From assembly GCF_001635455.1 (NCBI RefSeq), contig NZ_LWEH01000552.1, positions 1-64,000 of the forward strand: DNA of 64,000 bases, read 5' to 3'. Source of the stretch: Vibrio sp. HI00D65 (GTDB lineage Bacteria > Pseudomonadota > Gammaproteobacteria > Enterobacterales > Vibrionaceae). Shown here one piece after another: positions 43,746 to 52,773 of this stretch. Numbering within the stretch: position 1 is the stretch's first letter; each line of letters opens with the position of its first letter. The translations under genes were made by a program, and so were the position numbers. The notes under the pieces were generated by a model. It was not told the origin of the DNA. It saw nothing but the letters and a program-made list of their open reading frames with translations, and made no database searches.

Positions 43746-44270
43746 GTGTTTCCTATCTTATTATTACTATTTATCTTCGTACCCATCATTGAGATTGGGC
43801 TATTTATTCAAGTTGGTGGCTTCTTAGGATTGTGGCCAACTATTGCATTGGTTTTGATCACGGCATTTGTCGGTGCATCGTTGGTTCGTAGCCAAGGTAT
43901 TCAAACACTGATGTCTGTTCAAGGTCGACTACAGCAAGGCGAGATGCCGGCACAACAGATCCTTGAAGGCGTGATGCTGGCGGTGGCTGGCGTACTGCTG
44001 CTGACTCCAGGCTTTATGACTGACGCTCTTGGTATGCTGGTATTGTTGCCAGCACCAAGAGCCATGATCGCTAAGAAAATGATGGAAAAAATGGTGGTTA
44101 AAAACATGTCTGGCGGTTTCCACGCTGGTGGGCAGGCTGGCTTTGGTCAGAGTCCATTTGGAGACGCTCCATTCAACCGCGACCCATTTGACCAATCAAA
44201 AGGCGGTAACACCTTTGAAGGTGAGTTTGAGAAGAAAGACGACGACAACGATCGTAACCGCTTAAACTAA
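43746..44270 (+). CDS. fxsA: FxsA family membrane protein
   Basis: This is a 174-residue cytoplasmic-membrane protein with two to three hydrophobic segments (about 2-20, 25-45, 75-100), then a Gly- and Asp-rich soluble tail ending in DDDNDRNRLN. E. coli FxsA, when overproduced, overcomes phage T7 exclusion by F plasmids; its normal role is unclear. GTG start at 43746 with the strong AAGGAGG site 5 bases before it. It is divergent from aspA. Confidence 0.88.
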   Translation: MFPILLLLFIFVPIIEIGLFIQVGGFLGLWPTIALVLITAFVGASLVRSQGIQTLMSVQGRLQQGEMPAQQILEGVMLAVAGVLLLTPGFMTDALGMLVLLPAPRAMIAKKMMEKMVVKNMSGGFHAGGQAGFGQSPFGDAPFNRDPFDQSKGGNTFEGEFEKKDDDNDRNRLN

Positions 44271-44301
44271 CCCTGCTGCTTAGATATAAAGACAACAACT
44301 G

Positions 44302-44358
44302 AAAAGGCTCTTACCTTTATCCTTCGCAAGAAAGAGATAATGGTAAGAGCCTTTTTTA
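44302..44358. terminator. Terminator between fxsA and trmL
   Basis: Arms AAAGGCTCTTACC / GGTAAGAGCCTTT flank a long loop, with a T run on the plus strand and A residues at the other end. It can serve both convergent genes. Confidence 0.8.
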
Positions 44359-44404
44359 TTGCCTATTAGCGATTACAGATAACAGGTGTTTCAGTATTCG
44401 GCTA

Positions 44405-44884
44405 TTATACCGCGCCTTCGAAGCCCATTTGTCGCCATGCTTCAAATGCGATGATTGCTACAGCATTAGATAAGTTTAGGCTGCGTGCGTCGGGCATCAT
44501 TGGAATACGAATACGTTGTTCCATCGGCATGCTTTCGATGAACTCTGCAGGTAGGCCGCGTGTCTCAGGGCCAAACATCAACACATCGCCTTGTTGGAAC
44601 TTGGCATCGACGTGGTGACCTGTGGTCTTGGTGGTACACGCAAAAATACGGTAGTCACCTTCACGTTCGTTCTCTAGATACTGAATAAAAGCTTCTAGGT
44701 TCTTGTGACGCTTCACACGCGCTAGGTCGTGATAATCCAAACCAGCACGACGCACTTTCTTCTCTTCAAAATCAAAGCCAAGTGGCTCAATCAGGTGCAG
44801 GTTTGCGCCGCAGTTAGCACATAGGCGGATGATGTTACCCGTATTGGGTGCAATTTCTGGTTCGTATAGAGCGATATCAAACAT
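44405..44884 (-). CDS. trmL: tRNA (cytidine/uridine-34-2'-O)-methyltransferase
   Basis: TrmL methylates the wobble base of tRNA-Leu with AdoMet. It has 159 residues of the SPOUT (trefoil-knot) fold: EPEIAPNTGNIIRLCANCGANLHLIEPLGF at the N-terminus, FGPETRGLP near 104 and the knot motif MMPDARSLNLSNAVAIIAFEAWRQMGF at the C-terminus. It lies 77 bp downstream of sodA on the same strand. Confidence 0.95.
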   Translation of the reverse strand: MFDIALYEPEIAPNTGNIIRLCANCGANLHLIEPLGFDFEEKKVRRAGLDYHDLARVKRHKNLEAFIQYLENEREGDYRIFACTTKTTGHHVDAKFQQGDVLMFGPETRGLPAEFIESMPMEQRIRIPMMPDARSLNLSNAVAIIAFEAWRQMGFEGAV

Positions 44885-44961
44885 GTGGGTTCACAAGAGT
44901 AATCAAAGATAGCCAGAGTATACGGTGGCAAGCTGTGTGAGTACAGTTTGCCACCATCAAC

Positions 44962-45579
44962 TTAGGCTTGCTTGTTGAGTGCCTGCGCGTAGTTTTCTGA
45001 TACTGCACTCCAGTTGACCACGTTCCACCAAGCGTTGATGTAGTCAGGTCGGCGGTTTTGATAGCTGATGTAGTAGGCATGCTCCCACACATCTAACGCA
45101 AGTATCGGTTCACCGTTGCTTGCCACCGTATCCATCCAAGGATTGTCTTGGTTTGAGGTTGAGATAATCTTCAGTTGTCCTTCTTCTACTACTAACCAAG
45201 CGAAGCCAGAGCCGAAGGTATTGATTGCCGCTTGAGCGAACTGATCTTGGAATGCTGAAAAATCTCCAAATGTGCTTTTAATCGCCTCACCAAGCTCGCC
45301 AGTTGGTTCGCCACCGCCGTCTTGCGACATACAGTTCCAATACAAGATATGGTTGTAGTAGCCGCCACCATTGTTTCGCACAGCGGGGCTGTGTTGAGAA
45401 ATATTAGCGAAAATTTCAGTGAGAGATTGCTGTTCAAGCTCGCTACCAGACACCGCAGCAACAAACTTGTCATAGTATGTTCTATGATGCTTGCTATAGT
45501 GCACTTCCATCGTTTTTGCATCGATGTAGGGTTCTAGAGCATCGTAGGCGTAGGGCAGTTCAGGGAAAATGTGAGACAT
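44962..45579 (-). CDS. sodA: Superoxide dismutase, manganese type
   Basis: SodA converts superoxide to oxygen and hydrogen peroxide. It has 205 residues, with metal ligands His27, His77, Asp163 and His167 (LDVWEHAYY) and NQDNP near 143, where the Gln marks the Mn enzyme rather than the Fe enzyme. A Fur box lies 36-54 bases upstream of the start codon, and a perfect 12-bp hairpin covers its ribosome binding site. Both suggest tight control by iron and perhaps at the RNA level. Confidence 0.95.
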   Translation of the reverse strand: MSHIFPELPYAYDALEPYIDAKTMEVHYSKHHRTYYDKFVAAVSGSELEQQSLTEIFANISQHSPAVRNNGGGYYNHILYWNCMSQDGGGEPTGELGEAIKSTFGDFSAFQDQFAQAAINTFGSGFAWLVVEEGQLKIISTSNQDNPWMDTVASNGEPILALDVWEHAYYISYQNRRPDYINAWWNVVNWSAVSENYAQALNKQA

Positions 45580-45610
45580 GGTAAATCCTCCTTAATTAGA
45601 GGATTTACCA
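45579..45610 (-). promoter_or_regulatory. Hairpin masking the sodA ribosome binding site
   Basis: Perfect 12-base arms (TGGTAAATCCTC and its complement) with an 8-base loop end at the A of the sodA ATG. On the mRNA, the 3' arm contains GAGG of the AAGGAGG ribosome binding site, so the folded form should block initiation. Confidence 0.75.
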
Positions 45611-45614
45611 TAAT

Positions 45615-45633
45615 GATAATAACAATCATTATC
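45615..45633. promoter_or_regulatory. Fur box upstream of sodA
   Basis: GATAATAACAATCATTATC matches 17 of 19 positions of the Fur consensus. Confidence 0.88.
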
Positions 45634-45655
45634 AACTGTGATCTTTGTGGGGGTA

Positions 45656-47035
45656 TTATAGTGGCAGGATAGGCAGAGTAATTTCGATCTGTAATCCACC
45701 GAGTTTACTGCGGCTCGCGGTAATTGTTCCGCTATGTTGACGAATCGCACTTTCGGTAATGGTTAGCCCAAGCCCTGTGCCGCCAGAATTACGGTCACGA
45801 GCGGTAGAAACACGGTAGAAAGGTCTGAAGATAGAATCTAGCTCATCATCAGGCACGCCATCACCGTTGTCATTGACGCAAATGGTCAGCTGATCTTGCA
45901 CTACATGGAATTGCACATCGACTTGGTCTTTACCGTAGTAAATGGCGTTGCGCGTAATGTTGTCTAAGGCACTCATCAGTAGCTTAGGATTACCTGAAAT
46001 TGAACGCTCAGGGATTTCTGAGAATGTCAGCTCTTTACCCATCTGTTCTGCTTCAAACTGCGCGTCTTTTAAGATCTCTTCCCACAAACTCGATATCGGC
46101 TGAACTTCACGAGTTATGTGACTATCAACTTGCATGCGCGAGAGAGTCAGTAGTTCACTGATCATCTGCTCCAAGCGTTGCGCTTCTGTATCAATACGCT
46201 CGAGTTCTGGGCTATCACCCTGTTTACGAATTGCCAGTGCGTTGGCCATACGAAGCCGTGTTAAAGGCGAACGTAGCTCGTGTGAGATATCAGAAAGCAG
46301 GCGCTGTTGCCCTGAGATCATCTGGTTTACGGCCTCAACCATTTGGTTAAAGCTTTCGCCTGTTTTTCTGAACTCTGCAGTCCCTACTTCTAGTTGAGGG
46401 TCAACTTCAAACCGACCATTTTTAACACGCTGTGCTGCTCGTTCTAATTTTCTTGCTGGTTGGCTTAATGCCCAAGCTAACCACAGTAATAATGGGGTAC
46501 TCACTAGCATCATCGCGAGTAGTAATTGTGATGGGTGGTCGAAAAAACGCATAAAGATAGGTGGTGGTTTATTCCATTTTACACCAACAAACATCAAAAG
46601 TTTTGAATGAGCTATCTTTATTGGTACAGGGCCTGCAATCATATAGTGAGAGTATAGTTTTCGCTTGGCTTGAGATAGATCTTCAATGCTAGTAATAAAG
46701 TGAAGTACGCGAAGTTTTAAACCTTTTTGGTTGGGAATGCTTACGATATTTCTCTCAAGATCTGATAGTACGAGAAAGCGAGGCGGGTAATGCTGTTGAT
46801 GTTGCTCTTTTTGAATATTTGCTAGAGCCCAATCTAGATTATCAGCTGTACTGTATTTTTCTTCAATGTTGTCACGAGCTTTGAGAATGCGCTGATATTG
46901 CTCCTGTGGAATGTCACCAACTACTCTTGGATCAAGATGAGGTAGGGAAAGTACGGCAATTAAAACCAGTAACATCGTGAACCAAAAGATGGCAAAGATA
47001 CGTCCATATAAGCTAGTGATTTTAGGGATGCGCAT
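45656..47035 (-). CDS. cpxA: Envelope-stress sensor kinase CpxA
   Basis: CpxA senses misfolded envelope proteins and phosphorylates CpxR. It has 459 residues: membrane helix about 12-31, periplasmic sensor domain 32-168, second helix about 170-190, HAMP domain, HisKA with His252 (LLSDISHELRSPLTRLR), and HATPase with NAIYYGK and GGTGLGLTI. The start overlaps the cpxR stop by one base (TAATG), so translation is coupled. Confidence 0.96.
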   Translation of the reverse strand: MRIPKITSLYGRIFAIFWFTMLLVLIAVLSLPHLDPRVVGDIPQEQYQRILKARDNIEEKYSTADNLDWALANIQKEQHQQHYPPRFLVLSDLERNIVSIPNQKGLKLRVLHFITSIEDLSQAKRKLYSHYMIAGPVPIKIAHSKLLMFVGVKWNKPPPIFMRFFDHPSQLLLAMMLVSTPLLLWLAWALSQPARKLERAAQRVKNGRFEVDPQLEVGTAEFRKTGESFNQMVEAVNQMISGQQRLLSDISHELRSPLTRLRMANALAIRKQGDSPELERIDTEAQRLEQMISELLTLSRMQVDSHITREVQPISSLWEEILKDAQFEAEQMGKELTFSEIPERSISGNPKLLMSALDNITRNAIYYGKDQVDVQFHVVQDQLTICVNDNGDGVPDDELDSIFRPFYRVSTARDRNSGGTGLGLTITESAIRQHSGTITASRSKLGGLQIEITLPILPL

Positions 47036-47724
47036 TAATCTTCCTCTACCAATAGGTAGCCACGACCACGCAAGGTCTTGATGCGTGATTTGCTATCGCT
47101 GCGTTCTGGAATCTTTTTACGTAGGTTAGATATGTGCATGTCTATCGCACGGTCAAATGCTGCAAGCCTTTTGCCAAGTACATCTAAGCTTAACGCTTCC
47201 TTGGTGATCACTTGCCCCGGATTTTGAATAAGGTGGCTTAGTAGAGCGAACTCGGTAGTGGTCAGGTCGATGATCTCGCCATTGCAGTACGCTTCTTGTT
47301 TGCCAGGGAATACTTCAATGTCTTGATATTGGATTCTATCGCTGGCGGCTTTTGGAGTGCTCGTGGTTTGCGTGCGGCGCAAGATGGCGCGAATACGTGC
47401 GAGTAATTCTCGGTCGCTAAAAGGCTTTGGTAAGTAGTCATCCGCGCCAAGTTCCAGACCGATCACACGGTCGATCTCTTCCCCTTTCGCCGTCAGCATT
47501 AGCACAGGCGTTTCCCAATGTTCTCTTAGCTTTTTGAGTGTTTCCATACCGTTAAGACGCGGCATCATTACATCCAAAAGAATCAAATCAATCTCATCAT
47601 TGATCGCTTCGAGCCCTGCGTAGCCATCATTGGCTTCAGAAACAGTGAAGCCCTCAAAGCTAAGAATGTCTTTAAGTAAGCTCGTTAGCTCGGTGTCGTC
47701 ATCAATAAGAAGAATGTTCGCCAT
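47035..47724 (-). CDS. cpxR: Envelope-stress response regulator CpxR
   Basis: This is a 229-residue OmpR-type regulator. The receiver domain has the Asp8-Asp10 acidic cluster and phospho-acceptor Asp51 (LILLDVMMPRLNG); the C-terminal winged helix includes DRAIDMHISNLRKKI. It activates cpxP and its own operon; a perfect CpxR box lies between cpxR and cpxP. Confidence 0.97.
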   Translation of the reverse strand: MANILLIDDDTELTSLLKDILSFEGFTVSEANDGYAGLEAINDEIDLILLDVMMPRLNGMETLKKLREHWETPVLMLTAKGEEIDRVIGLELGADDYLPKPFSDRELLARIRAILRRTQTTSTPKAASDRIQYQDIEVFPGKQEAYCNGEIIDLTTTEFALLSHLIQNPGQVITKEALSLDVLGKRLAAFDRAIDMHISNLRKKIPERSDSKSRIKTLRGRGYLLVEED

Positions 47725-47788
47725 GGGAAAGCCTTAATCGGTAGTTTATAGGTTAATAATACTGCTAATTATTCGTCAGCTTTCACTC

Positions 47789-47803
47789 TTTACGATTCTT
47801 TAC
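47789..47803. promoter_or_regulatory. CpxR box between cpxRA and cpxP
   Basis: On the minus strand it reads GTAAA-GAATC-GTAAA, identical to the CpxR consensus GTAAA-N5-GTAAA. It lies 65 bp upstream of cpxR and about 100 bp upstream of cpxP. Confidence 0.85.
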
Positions 47804-47904
47804 GCTTTCTAAACGTCACTTTACGAGGGAAAGACTAATCTATGTTCAAGCGCTGAGATACAGACGCAATACATGACTTATTATACCGAATTGAGGCAAC
47901 AATT

Positions 47905-48414
47905 ATGAAAATGACGAAGAAACGTGTACTGGCAGCTGCGGCACTTCCACTTATGTTAGGTACAGCAAGTGCGTACGCATTTGGCGGCGGTGATAAGGGC
48001 GACCACAAAGGCATGCACGGCAAATGTGGTGGCTTCGACAAGAAAGTGATGCGCCAACTAGACTTAACTGACGCACAAAAAGAACAGTTAAAAGAGATGC
48101 GTGAAGCGAACCGTGCTGAGATGAAAGCAAAACACGCGGGCAACAAGTCAGACAAAATGGCGCAAATGAAAGCGCATCACGAGAAAGTCCAAGCGTTGGT
48201 ACTAGCTGACAACTTCGATGAAGCAGCGGCAAATGATCTAGCAAGCCAAATGGTTGAGAAGCAAACTGAGCGTCGTGTAGCAATGCTTAAGAAGCAACAC
48301 GAAATGATGAGTGTGCTAACGCCTGAGCAAAAAACTCAACTGAAAGAAATCCAGCAAGAGCGTATGGCGAAATGTGCTGAAAAGATGGAAAAGCACATGA
48401 ACCGAGACCAATAA
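47905..48414 (+). CDS. cpxP: Periplasmic stress inhibitor CpxP (Spy/CpxP family)
   Basis: This is a 169-residue protein with a cleavable signal peptide (MKMTKKRVLAAAALPLMLGTASAYA, cut after about residue 25). The mature part is helical and very rich in Lys, Met, His and Glu. It has the two LTxxQ motifs of the family, LTDAQ near 52 and LTPEQ near 139. CpxP binds misfolded proteins and restrains CpxA. GAGG lies 8 bases before the start. The His/Met-rich start of the mature chain (GDKGDHKGMHGKCGG) could bind metal. Confidence 0.9.
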   Translation: MKMTKKRVLAAAALPLMLGTASAYAFGGGDKGDHKGMHGKCGGFDKKVMRQLDLTDAQKEQLKEMREANRAEMKAKHAGNKSDKMAQMKAHHEKVQALVLADNFDEAAANDLASQMVEKQTERRVAMLKKQHEMMSVLTPEQKTQLKEIQQERMAKCAEKMEKHMNRDQ

Positions 48415-48457
48415 TTCAAAGCTTGATAAAGCAAGCCTGAATGAAAGTGTTTAAAAG

Positions 48458-48480
48458 AAGCGGCCGAGAGCCGCTTTTTT
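48458..48480 (+). terminator. cpxP terminator
   Basis: The stem is AAGCGGC / GCCGCTT with a 5-base loop and six T. A 3' UTR of about 60 bases lies before it. Confidence 0.88.
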
Positions 48481-48576
48481 GATCCCTAAAAATGAATGTC
48501 TTACATCCTAGCTGTCATATTCAATTGATTGTTTGCAGGTTATACTTTGTGCTATCAGTCACTTTATAGCCAAGTT

Positions 48577-49485
48577 ATGAAACAAGAATACGCACGTTTA
48601 GTTACGCTGGCCGCTTGGGCTGCTACCACCATTGCCACTATTTTGTTGATCGTAAAAGTCGCGGCGTGGTGGGTGACAGGTTCGGTGAGCCTATTGGCTT
48701 CCGTGGTCGATTCCATGTTAGATATTGCCGCTTCGGTCGTTAACTTATTGGTGGTCCGATATTCTCTTCAGCCTGCCGACAAAGAACATACCTTTGGTCA
48801 CGGTAAGGCGGAATCACTCGCTGCATTGGCACAGGCGATGTTTATCTCGGGATCGGCCTGTTTCCTCATTCTTAATGGTGTCGAGCGCTTCTTTAGACCT
48901 CATGATCTCAACTCTCCAGAAATCGGTATTTACGTCAGCTTGTTTGCGATAGTGATGACGTTTGGCCTGGTTCGATTCCAAAAACACGTGGTCAAGAAAA
49001 CAGGCAGCCAGGCTATTGCTGCGGATTCACTGCATTATCAATCTGACCTGTATATGAACGCTGCAATCATGCTGGCCCTTGGGTTGAGCTGGTTTGGCAT
49101 TGGTCAGGCGGACTCAGTATTTGCGGTAGGCATTGGTATTTATATTCTTTATAGCGCTTACCAAATGGCGGTGGAGGCGATTCAATCTCTGCTTGATCAC
49201 AAGTTGCCTGATAAAGAGTTAAAACAGATAAAAGAGACATCCTTGAGTGTGGAAGGGGTATTAGGTGTGCATCAGCTAAGAACTCGTCGTTCTGGTCCGA
49301 TTCGTTTTATTCAATTGCACTTAGAGTTGGAAGATGAGATGCCACTTATTGAAGCGCATCGCATTTCTGATGAAGTAGAGGCCAAGCTTATTTCAGTGTT
49401 CCCTGATGCTGATGTACTCATTCACCAAGATCCGTATTCGGTGGTGTTTGGACCAGAGAAACAACAAAAATTTCATTCGTGGTAA
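48577..49485 (+). CDS. fieF: Ferrous-iron/zinc efflux protein, cation diffusion facilitator
   Basis: FieF exports Fe2+ and Zn2+ in exchange for protons. It has 302 residues from ATG 48577 (MKQEYARLVTLAAWAATT), matching E. coli FieF; the open frame begins at TTG 48529 without a ribosome binding site. It has six membrane helices, metal-site motifs SVVDSMLDIAAS near residue 45 and HYQSDLYMNAAIM near 153, and a C-terminal cytoplasmic domain (GVHQLRTRRSGPIRFIQLHLELED). It lies between cpxP and pfkA, as in enterobacteria. Confidence 0.94.
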   Translation: MKQEYARLVTLAAWAATTIATILLIVKVAAWWVTGSVSLLASVVDSMLDIAASVVNLLVVRYSLQPADKEHTFGHGKAESLAALAQAMFISGSACFLILNGVERFFRPHDLNSPEIGIYVSLFAIVMTFGLVRFQKHVVKKTGSQAIAADSLHYQSDLYMNAAIMLALGLSWFGIGQADSVFAVGIGIYILYSAYQMAVEAIQSLLDHKLPDKELKQIKETSLSVEGVLGVHQLRTRRSGPIRFIQLHLELEDEMPLIEAHRISDEVEAKLISVFPDADVLIHQDPYSVVFGPEKQQKFHSW

Positions 49486-49801
49486 TGAGCACGAAAACTA
49501 GGTAGGAAATGGTAAGTGGATGGCTTTTGAACTAGAGTGACTAGAAACTGCGAACGCTTTGGTGATTCAAAAAACACCTTAGTAACAATTAATGTTGATT
49601 CTGATGTGAATCAACAAAGTTACTGAGTAAAACTGTAATACTCTTACAGAAGTAGAAATGTTACATAATTTTTCGCGATTTAAGTGCTATTCCTGTTGAG
49701 GAAATGTAACATAACGCACAAATATAGATTTAAAATCTTGTTGATATACAATCAGCAAGAACAAGAATTGAATAATAGATTCCCAAAAATCGAGGGTGAG
49801 C
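49486..49801. other. pfkA upstream region
   Basis: This is 316 bp without a gene, AT-rich near pfkA. I saw no confident operator; the pfkA ribosome binding site GAGGG lies 6 bases before ATG 49802. Confidence 0.4.
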
Positions 49802-50764
49802 ATGATTAAGAAGATCGGTGTTTTGACCAGTGGTGGTGACGCTCCGGGCATGAACGCAGCAGTTCGTGGCGTAGTTCGTACCGCGTTATCACTTGGCATT
49901 GAAGTTTACGGTATTTACGATGGCTACCAAGGCCTTGTTGAAAACCGTATCGTAAAGCTTGACCGTTCAAGCGTGTCTGATGTGATCAACCGTGGTGGTA
50001 CTTTCTTAGGCTCTGCACGTTTCCCTGAGTTCAAAGACGTTGCCGTTCGTGAGAAAGGTATCGAGAACCTAAAAGAACACGGTATCGAAGCACTTGTTGT
50101 TATCGGTGGTGACGGTTCTTACATGGGTGCTAAGAAGCTGACTGAAATGGGTTACCCATGTATCGGCCTTCCAGGCACAATCGATAACGACATCGCTGGT
50201 ACTGACTACACAATCGGTTACCTAACAGCGCTTAACACTGTTATTGATTCTATCGACCGTCTACGTGACACGTCTTCTTCTCATCAACGTATTTCTATTG
50301 TTGAAATCATGGGCCGTCACTGTGGTGACCTTACGCTTATGTCAGCAATCGCAGGTGGTTGTGAGTACATCATCACTCCTGAGACTGGTTTAGATAAAGA
50401 GCAGCTAATTGGCAACATCCAAGATGGCATTGCTAAAGGTAAGAAACACGCAATCATCGCTCTAACTGAGCTAATGATGGATGCGAACGAGCTGGCTAAA
50501 GAGATCGAAGCAGCAACGGGTCGTGAAACTCGCGCAACGGTTCTTGGTCACATCCAACGTGGTGGTCGTCCTACTGCGTTTGACCGTGTACTTGCTTCTC
50601 GCATGGGTAACTACGCTGTTCACCTTCTTCAAGAAGGCCACGGTGGTCGTTGTGTTGGTATCGAGAAAGAAGAGCTTGTTCACCACGACATCATCGACTG
50701 TATCGAGAACATGCAGAACCCAGACCGTTCGGAGCTGTTCCGCGTAGCAGAAGAGTTGTTCTAA
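49802..50764 (+). CDS. pfkA: 6-phosphofructokinase I
   Basis: PfkA phosphorylates fructose 6-phosphate to fructose 1,6-bisphosphate, the committing step of glycolysis. It has 320 residues from ATG 49802, equal to E. coli PfkA (an in-frame GTG lies two codons earlier). Motifs: GVLTSGGDAPGMNAAVRG, GGDGSYMGA near 102, GTIDNDI near 125 with the catalytic Asp, and MGRHCGDL near 169. Next to tpiA, convergent. Confidence 0.97.
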   Translation: MIKKIGVLTSGGDAPGMNAAVRGVVRTALSLGIEVYGIYDGYQGLVENRIVKLDRSSVSDVINRGGTFLGSARFPEFKDVAVREKGIENLKEHGIEALVVIGGDGSYMGAKKLTEMGYPCIGLPGTIDNDIAGTDYTIGYLTALNTVIDSIDRLRDTSSSHQRISIVEIMGRHCGDLTLMSAIAGGCEYIITPETGLDKEQLIGNIQDGIAKGKKHAIIALTELMMDANELAKEIEAATGRETRATVLGHIQRGGRPTAFDRVLASRMGNYAVHLLQEGHGGRCVGIEKEELVHHDIIDCIENMQNPDRSELFRVAEELF

Positions 50765-50793
50765 GCCACGCCGAGCGTAAGCTTATAGAATTT

Positions 50794-50822
50794 AAAAACC
50801 GCTGATTAACAGCGGTTTTTTT
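50794..50822 (+). terminator. pfkA terminator
   Basis: The stem is AAAAACCGCTG / CAGCGGTTTTT with a 5-base loop and further T. Confidence 0.9.
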
Positions 50823-50861
50823 GTGTTTGCTTGCTTGAGTTCATAAGTAGTAAGCAATAAA

Positions 50862-50885
50862 AAAGGTCAACTTAAGTTGACCTTT
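50862..50885 (-). terminator. tpiA terminator
   Basis: A 24-base palindrome (AAAGGTCAACTT and its complement) has A/T runs at both ends. Confidence 0.85.
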
Positions 50886-50912
50886 CATTCAATTTAAACA
50901 GTGATGTTTAAA

Positions 50913-51683
50913 TTAAGCTTTTGCTTTAGCAGCAGCTTTAGCGATAGCTGCGAAACCAGCGGCGTTAAGAGCTGCACCGCCAACTAGAGCACCGTCGATG
51001 TCTGGTTGTGCGAAGTAAGCTTCAGCGTTTTCAGGCTTAACAGAACCACCGTATTGGATGATTACTTGCTCAGCTACTGCTGCGTCTTTTTCAGCGATCA
51101 TTGCACGGATAGAAGCGTGGATGCGCTGTGCATCTTCAGCTGTTGCTGCCTTACCAGTTCCGATAGCCCAGATTGGTTCGTAAGCGATGATTGCACCGTT
51201 TAGAGCTTCAACACCGTAAGTGTCGATAACTGCGTTGATTTGACGTGCACATACTGCTTCAGTTTCGCCTGCTTCGTTTTGTTCGTCAGATTCACCGATA
51301 CAGAAAACTGGCTTCAGGCCGTTCTCCTGTAGGAATTTGAATTTCTTAGCGATGAACTCGTCTGATTCGTTGTGGTATTCGCGACGCTCAGAGTGACCGA
51401 TGATGATGTGAGTCGCACCGAAGTCTTTCAGCATTTCTGGAGACATGTCGCCAGTGAAAGCACCGCTGTTGTTTAGGTCAGTGTTTTGAGCACCTAGGAT
51501 GATTTTGTTACCGCCTTCAGCGATTAGACGCTCAGCTAGATCGATGTAAAGTGCTGGTGGAGCTACTGCTACGTCTACACCTTCAACGCCTTCAAGTTCA
51601 GCGTTAAGACCAGTTAGCAGCTCAGTTACCATTGCTTTGCTACCGTTAAGTTTCCAGTTACCCATCACTACAGGACGACGCAT
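50913..51683 (-). CDS. tpiA: Triosephosphate isomerase
   Basis: TpiA interconverts dihydroxyacetone phosphate and glyceraldehyde 3-phosphate. It has 256 residues from ATG 51683 (MRRPVVMGNWKLNGS), with GGAG 8 bases upstream; the frame is open to a TTG at 51707. Catalytic residues lie in GNWKLNG (Lys), IIGHSERRE (His) and AYEPIWAIGTGK (Glu), followed by phosphate-binding loops YGGSV and ALVGGAAL. Confidence 0.98.
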   Translation of the reverse strand: MRRPVVMGNWKLNGSKAMVTELLTGLNAELEGVEGVDVAVAPPALYIDLAERLIAEGGNKIILGAQNTDLNNSGAFTGDMSPEMLKDFGATHIIIGHSERREYHNESDEFIAKKFKFLQENGLKPVFCIGESDEQNEAGETEAVCARQINAVIDTYGVEALNGAIIAYEPIWAIGTGKAATAEDAQRIHASIRAMIAEKDAAVAEQVIIQYGGSVKPENAEAYFAQPDIDGALVGGAALNAAGFAAIAKAAAKAKA

Positions 51684-51918
51684 AGGAATATCTCCGTATT
51701 TAATCAATTAATGTAAAAAATCTTCGTAAGAATATAACAGATAAAACGCGTTAGATCATGACTGTGGTCATGTCTTTATGGGATCTTATCGATTGGTCAG
51801 AGTAGATACTGACCTTATATCAGTGATCCGACAGACAGAATAATAGCTAACTTCTCGGTTTTTTCATCGTTAGTTGGTATTAAGGGACAAACGTTTGCGT
51901 TAACAATAGGAAGTAATA

Positions 51919-52266
51919 ATGCCGAATCTAGTTCTAGAGTACTCAAATTCAGTGGACGAGCGAGTGAATATCCAAGGTTTACTAGAAGATCTTCATCAAG
52001 TTACATTAAACTGTGGCTTGTTTGATGTTCCGTCTGTGAAATCACGTTCTCTACGTTGTCATAACTGGCTAGTCGGTGATGAAGAAGACAATGTGGACTT
52101 TATTCATATCAGCTTTGAGTTACTTTCCGGGCGTACCGAAGAACAGAAACGGGAATTGTCGCGCTCGTTAATGCAAATCTTACAAGAACAGGCGAGCCAT
52201 GTTCGAAGCTTAACGGTTAACATTCGCGATATGGACAAAAGTTGTTTTCAGAAAGTGATTAACTGA
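51919..52266 (+). CDS. 5-carboxymethyl-2-hydroxymuconate isomerase-like protein (tautomerase superfamily)
   Basis: This is a 115-residue protein of the CHMI/HpaF family in the tautomerase superfamily, starting MPNLVLEYSNSV so that Pro2 would be the catalytic base after Met removal. In homoprotocatechuate breakdown this enzyme isomerises 5-carboxymethyl-2-hydroxymuconate, but no other genes of that pathway are near, so the true substrate is open. AGGAAG precedes the start. It stands alone, followed by a DUF805 gene. Confidence 0.82.
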   Translation: MPNLVLEYSNSVDERVNIQGLLEDLHQVTLNCGLFDVPSVKSRSLRCHNWLVGDEEDNVDFIHISFELLSGRTEEQKRELSRSLMQILQEQASHVRSLTVNIRDMDKSCFQKVIN

Positions 52267-52330
52267 TTCGTGTAATAAAGTATTTGCTACTAACTTTTTG
52301 GTAGCGTATAAATTTTTTGGGTATTTTTAG

Positions 52331-52753
52331 ATGTCGATGAAAGCTTTACTACTCTCTTTCAAAGGGAGAATTGGTCGTAAGACTTACTGGATGTGGAACA
52401 TTTTCTACTATGTTGCGATTACCGGTTTTGCCTCCGGTATCTCGGTACTGTTTCCTGCCTACTCTTATATCCTACTGCCTATCTTCTTGTTGCTCCTGGT
52501 GATTCCAGACTTAGCGGTAACGGCCAAGCGCTGGCATGATCGTAACAAGTCTAACTACTGGCTACTATTGAATGTTCCGTTGGTACTAGGGCGCTTGGTT
52601 TCACCTGCTGCTGTAACAACAGCGGATTCGGTATCACCAATGCACATGGTGGCAACGGTAGCAGCATTAGTGTGTGGCTTATGGATTTTGATTGAATGTG
52701 GTTTATTGAAAGGTAGTGAAGGCCGCAACGATTACGGCGAAGATCCAGTATAA
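52331..52753 (+). CDS. DUF805 membrane protein
   Basis: This is a 140-residue inner-membrane protein with four hydrophobic helices and the DUF805 hallmarks: an N-terminal SFKGRIGRKTYWMWN, a central AVTAKRWHDRNKSNYW and a C-terminal short polar tail (GSEGRNDYGEDP). Function unknown. The start has no strong ribosome binding site; ATG 52337 (third codon) is an alternative. Confidence 0.85.
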   Translation: MSMKALLLSFKGRIGRKTYWMWNIFYYVAITGFASGISVLFPAYSYILLPIFLLLLVIPDLAVTAKRWHDRNKSNYWLLLNVPLVLGRLVSPAAVTTADSVSPMHMVATVAALVCGLWILIECGLLKGSEGRNDYGEDPV

Positions 52754-52773
52754 GAGTTTTCAGCCTTTAACAT

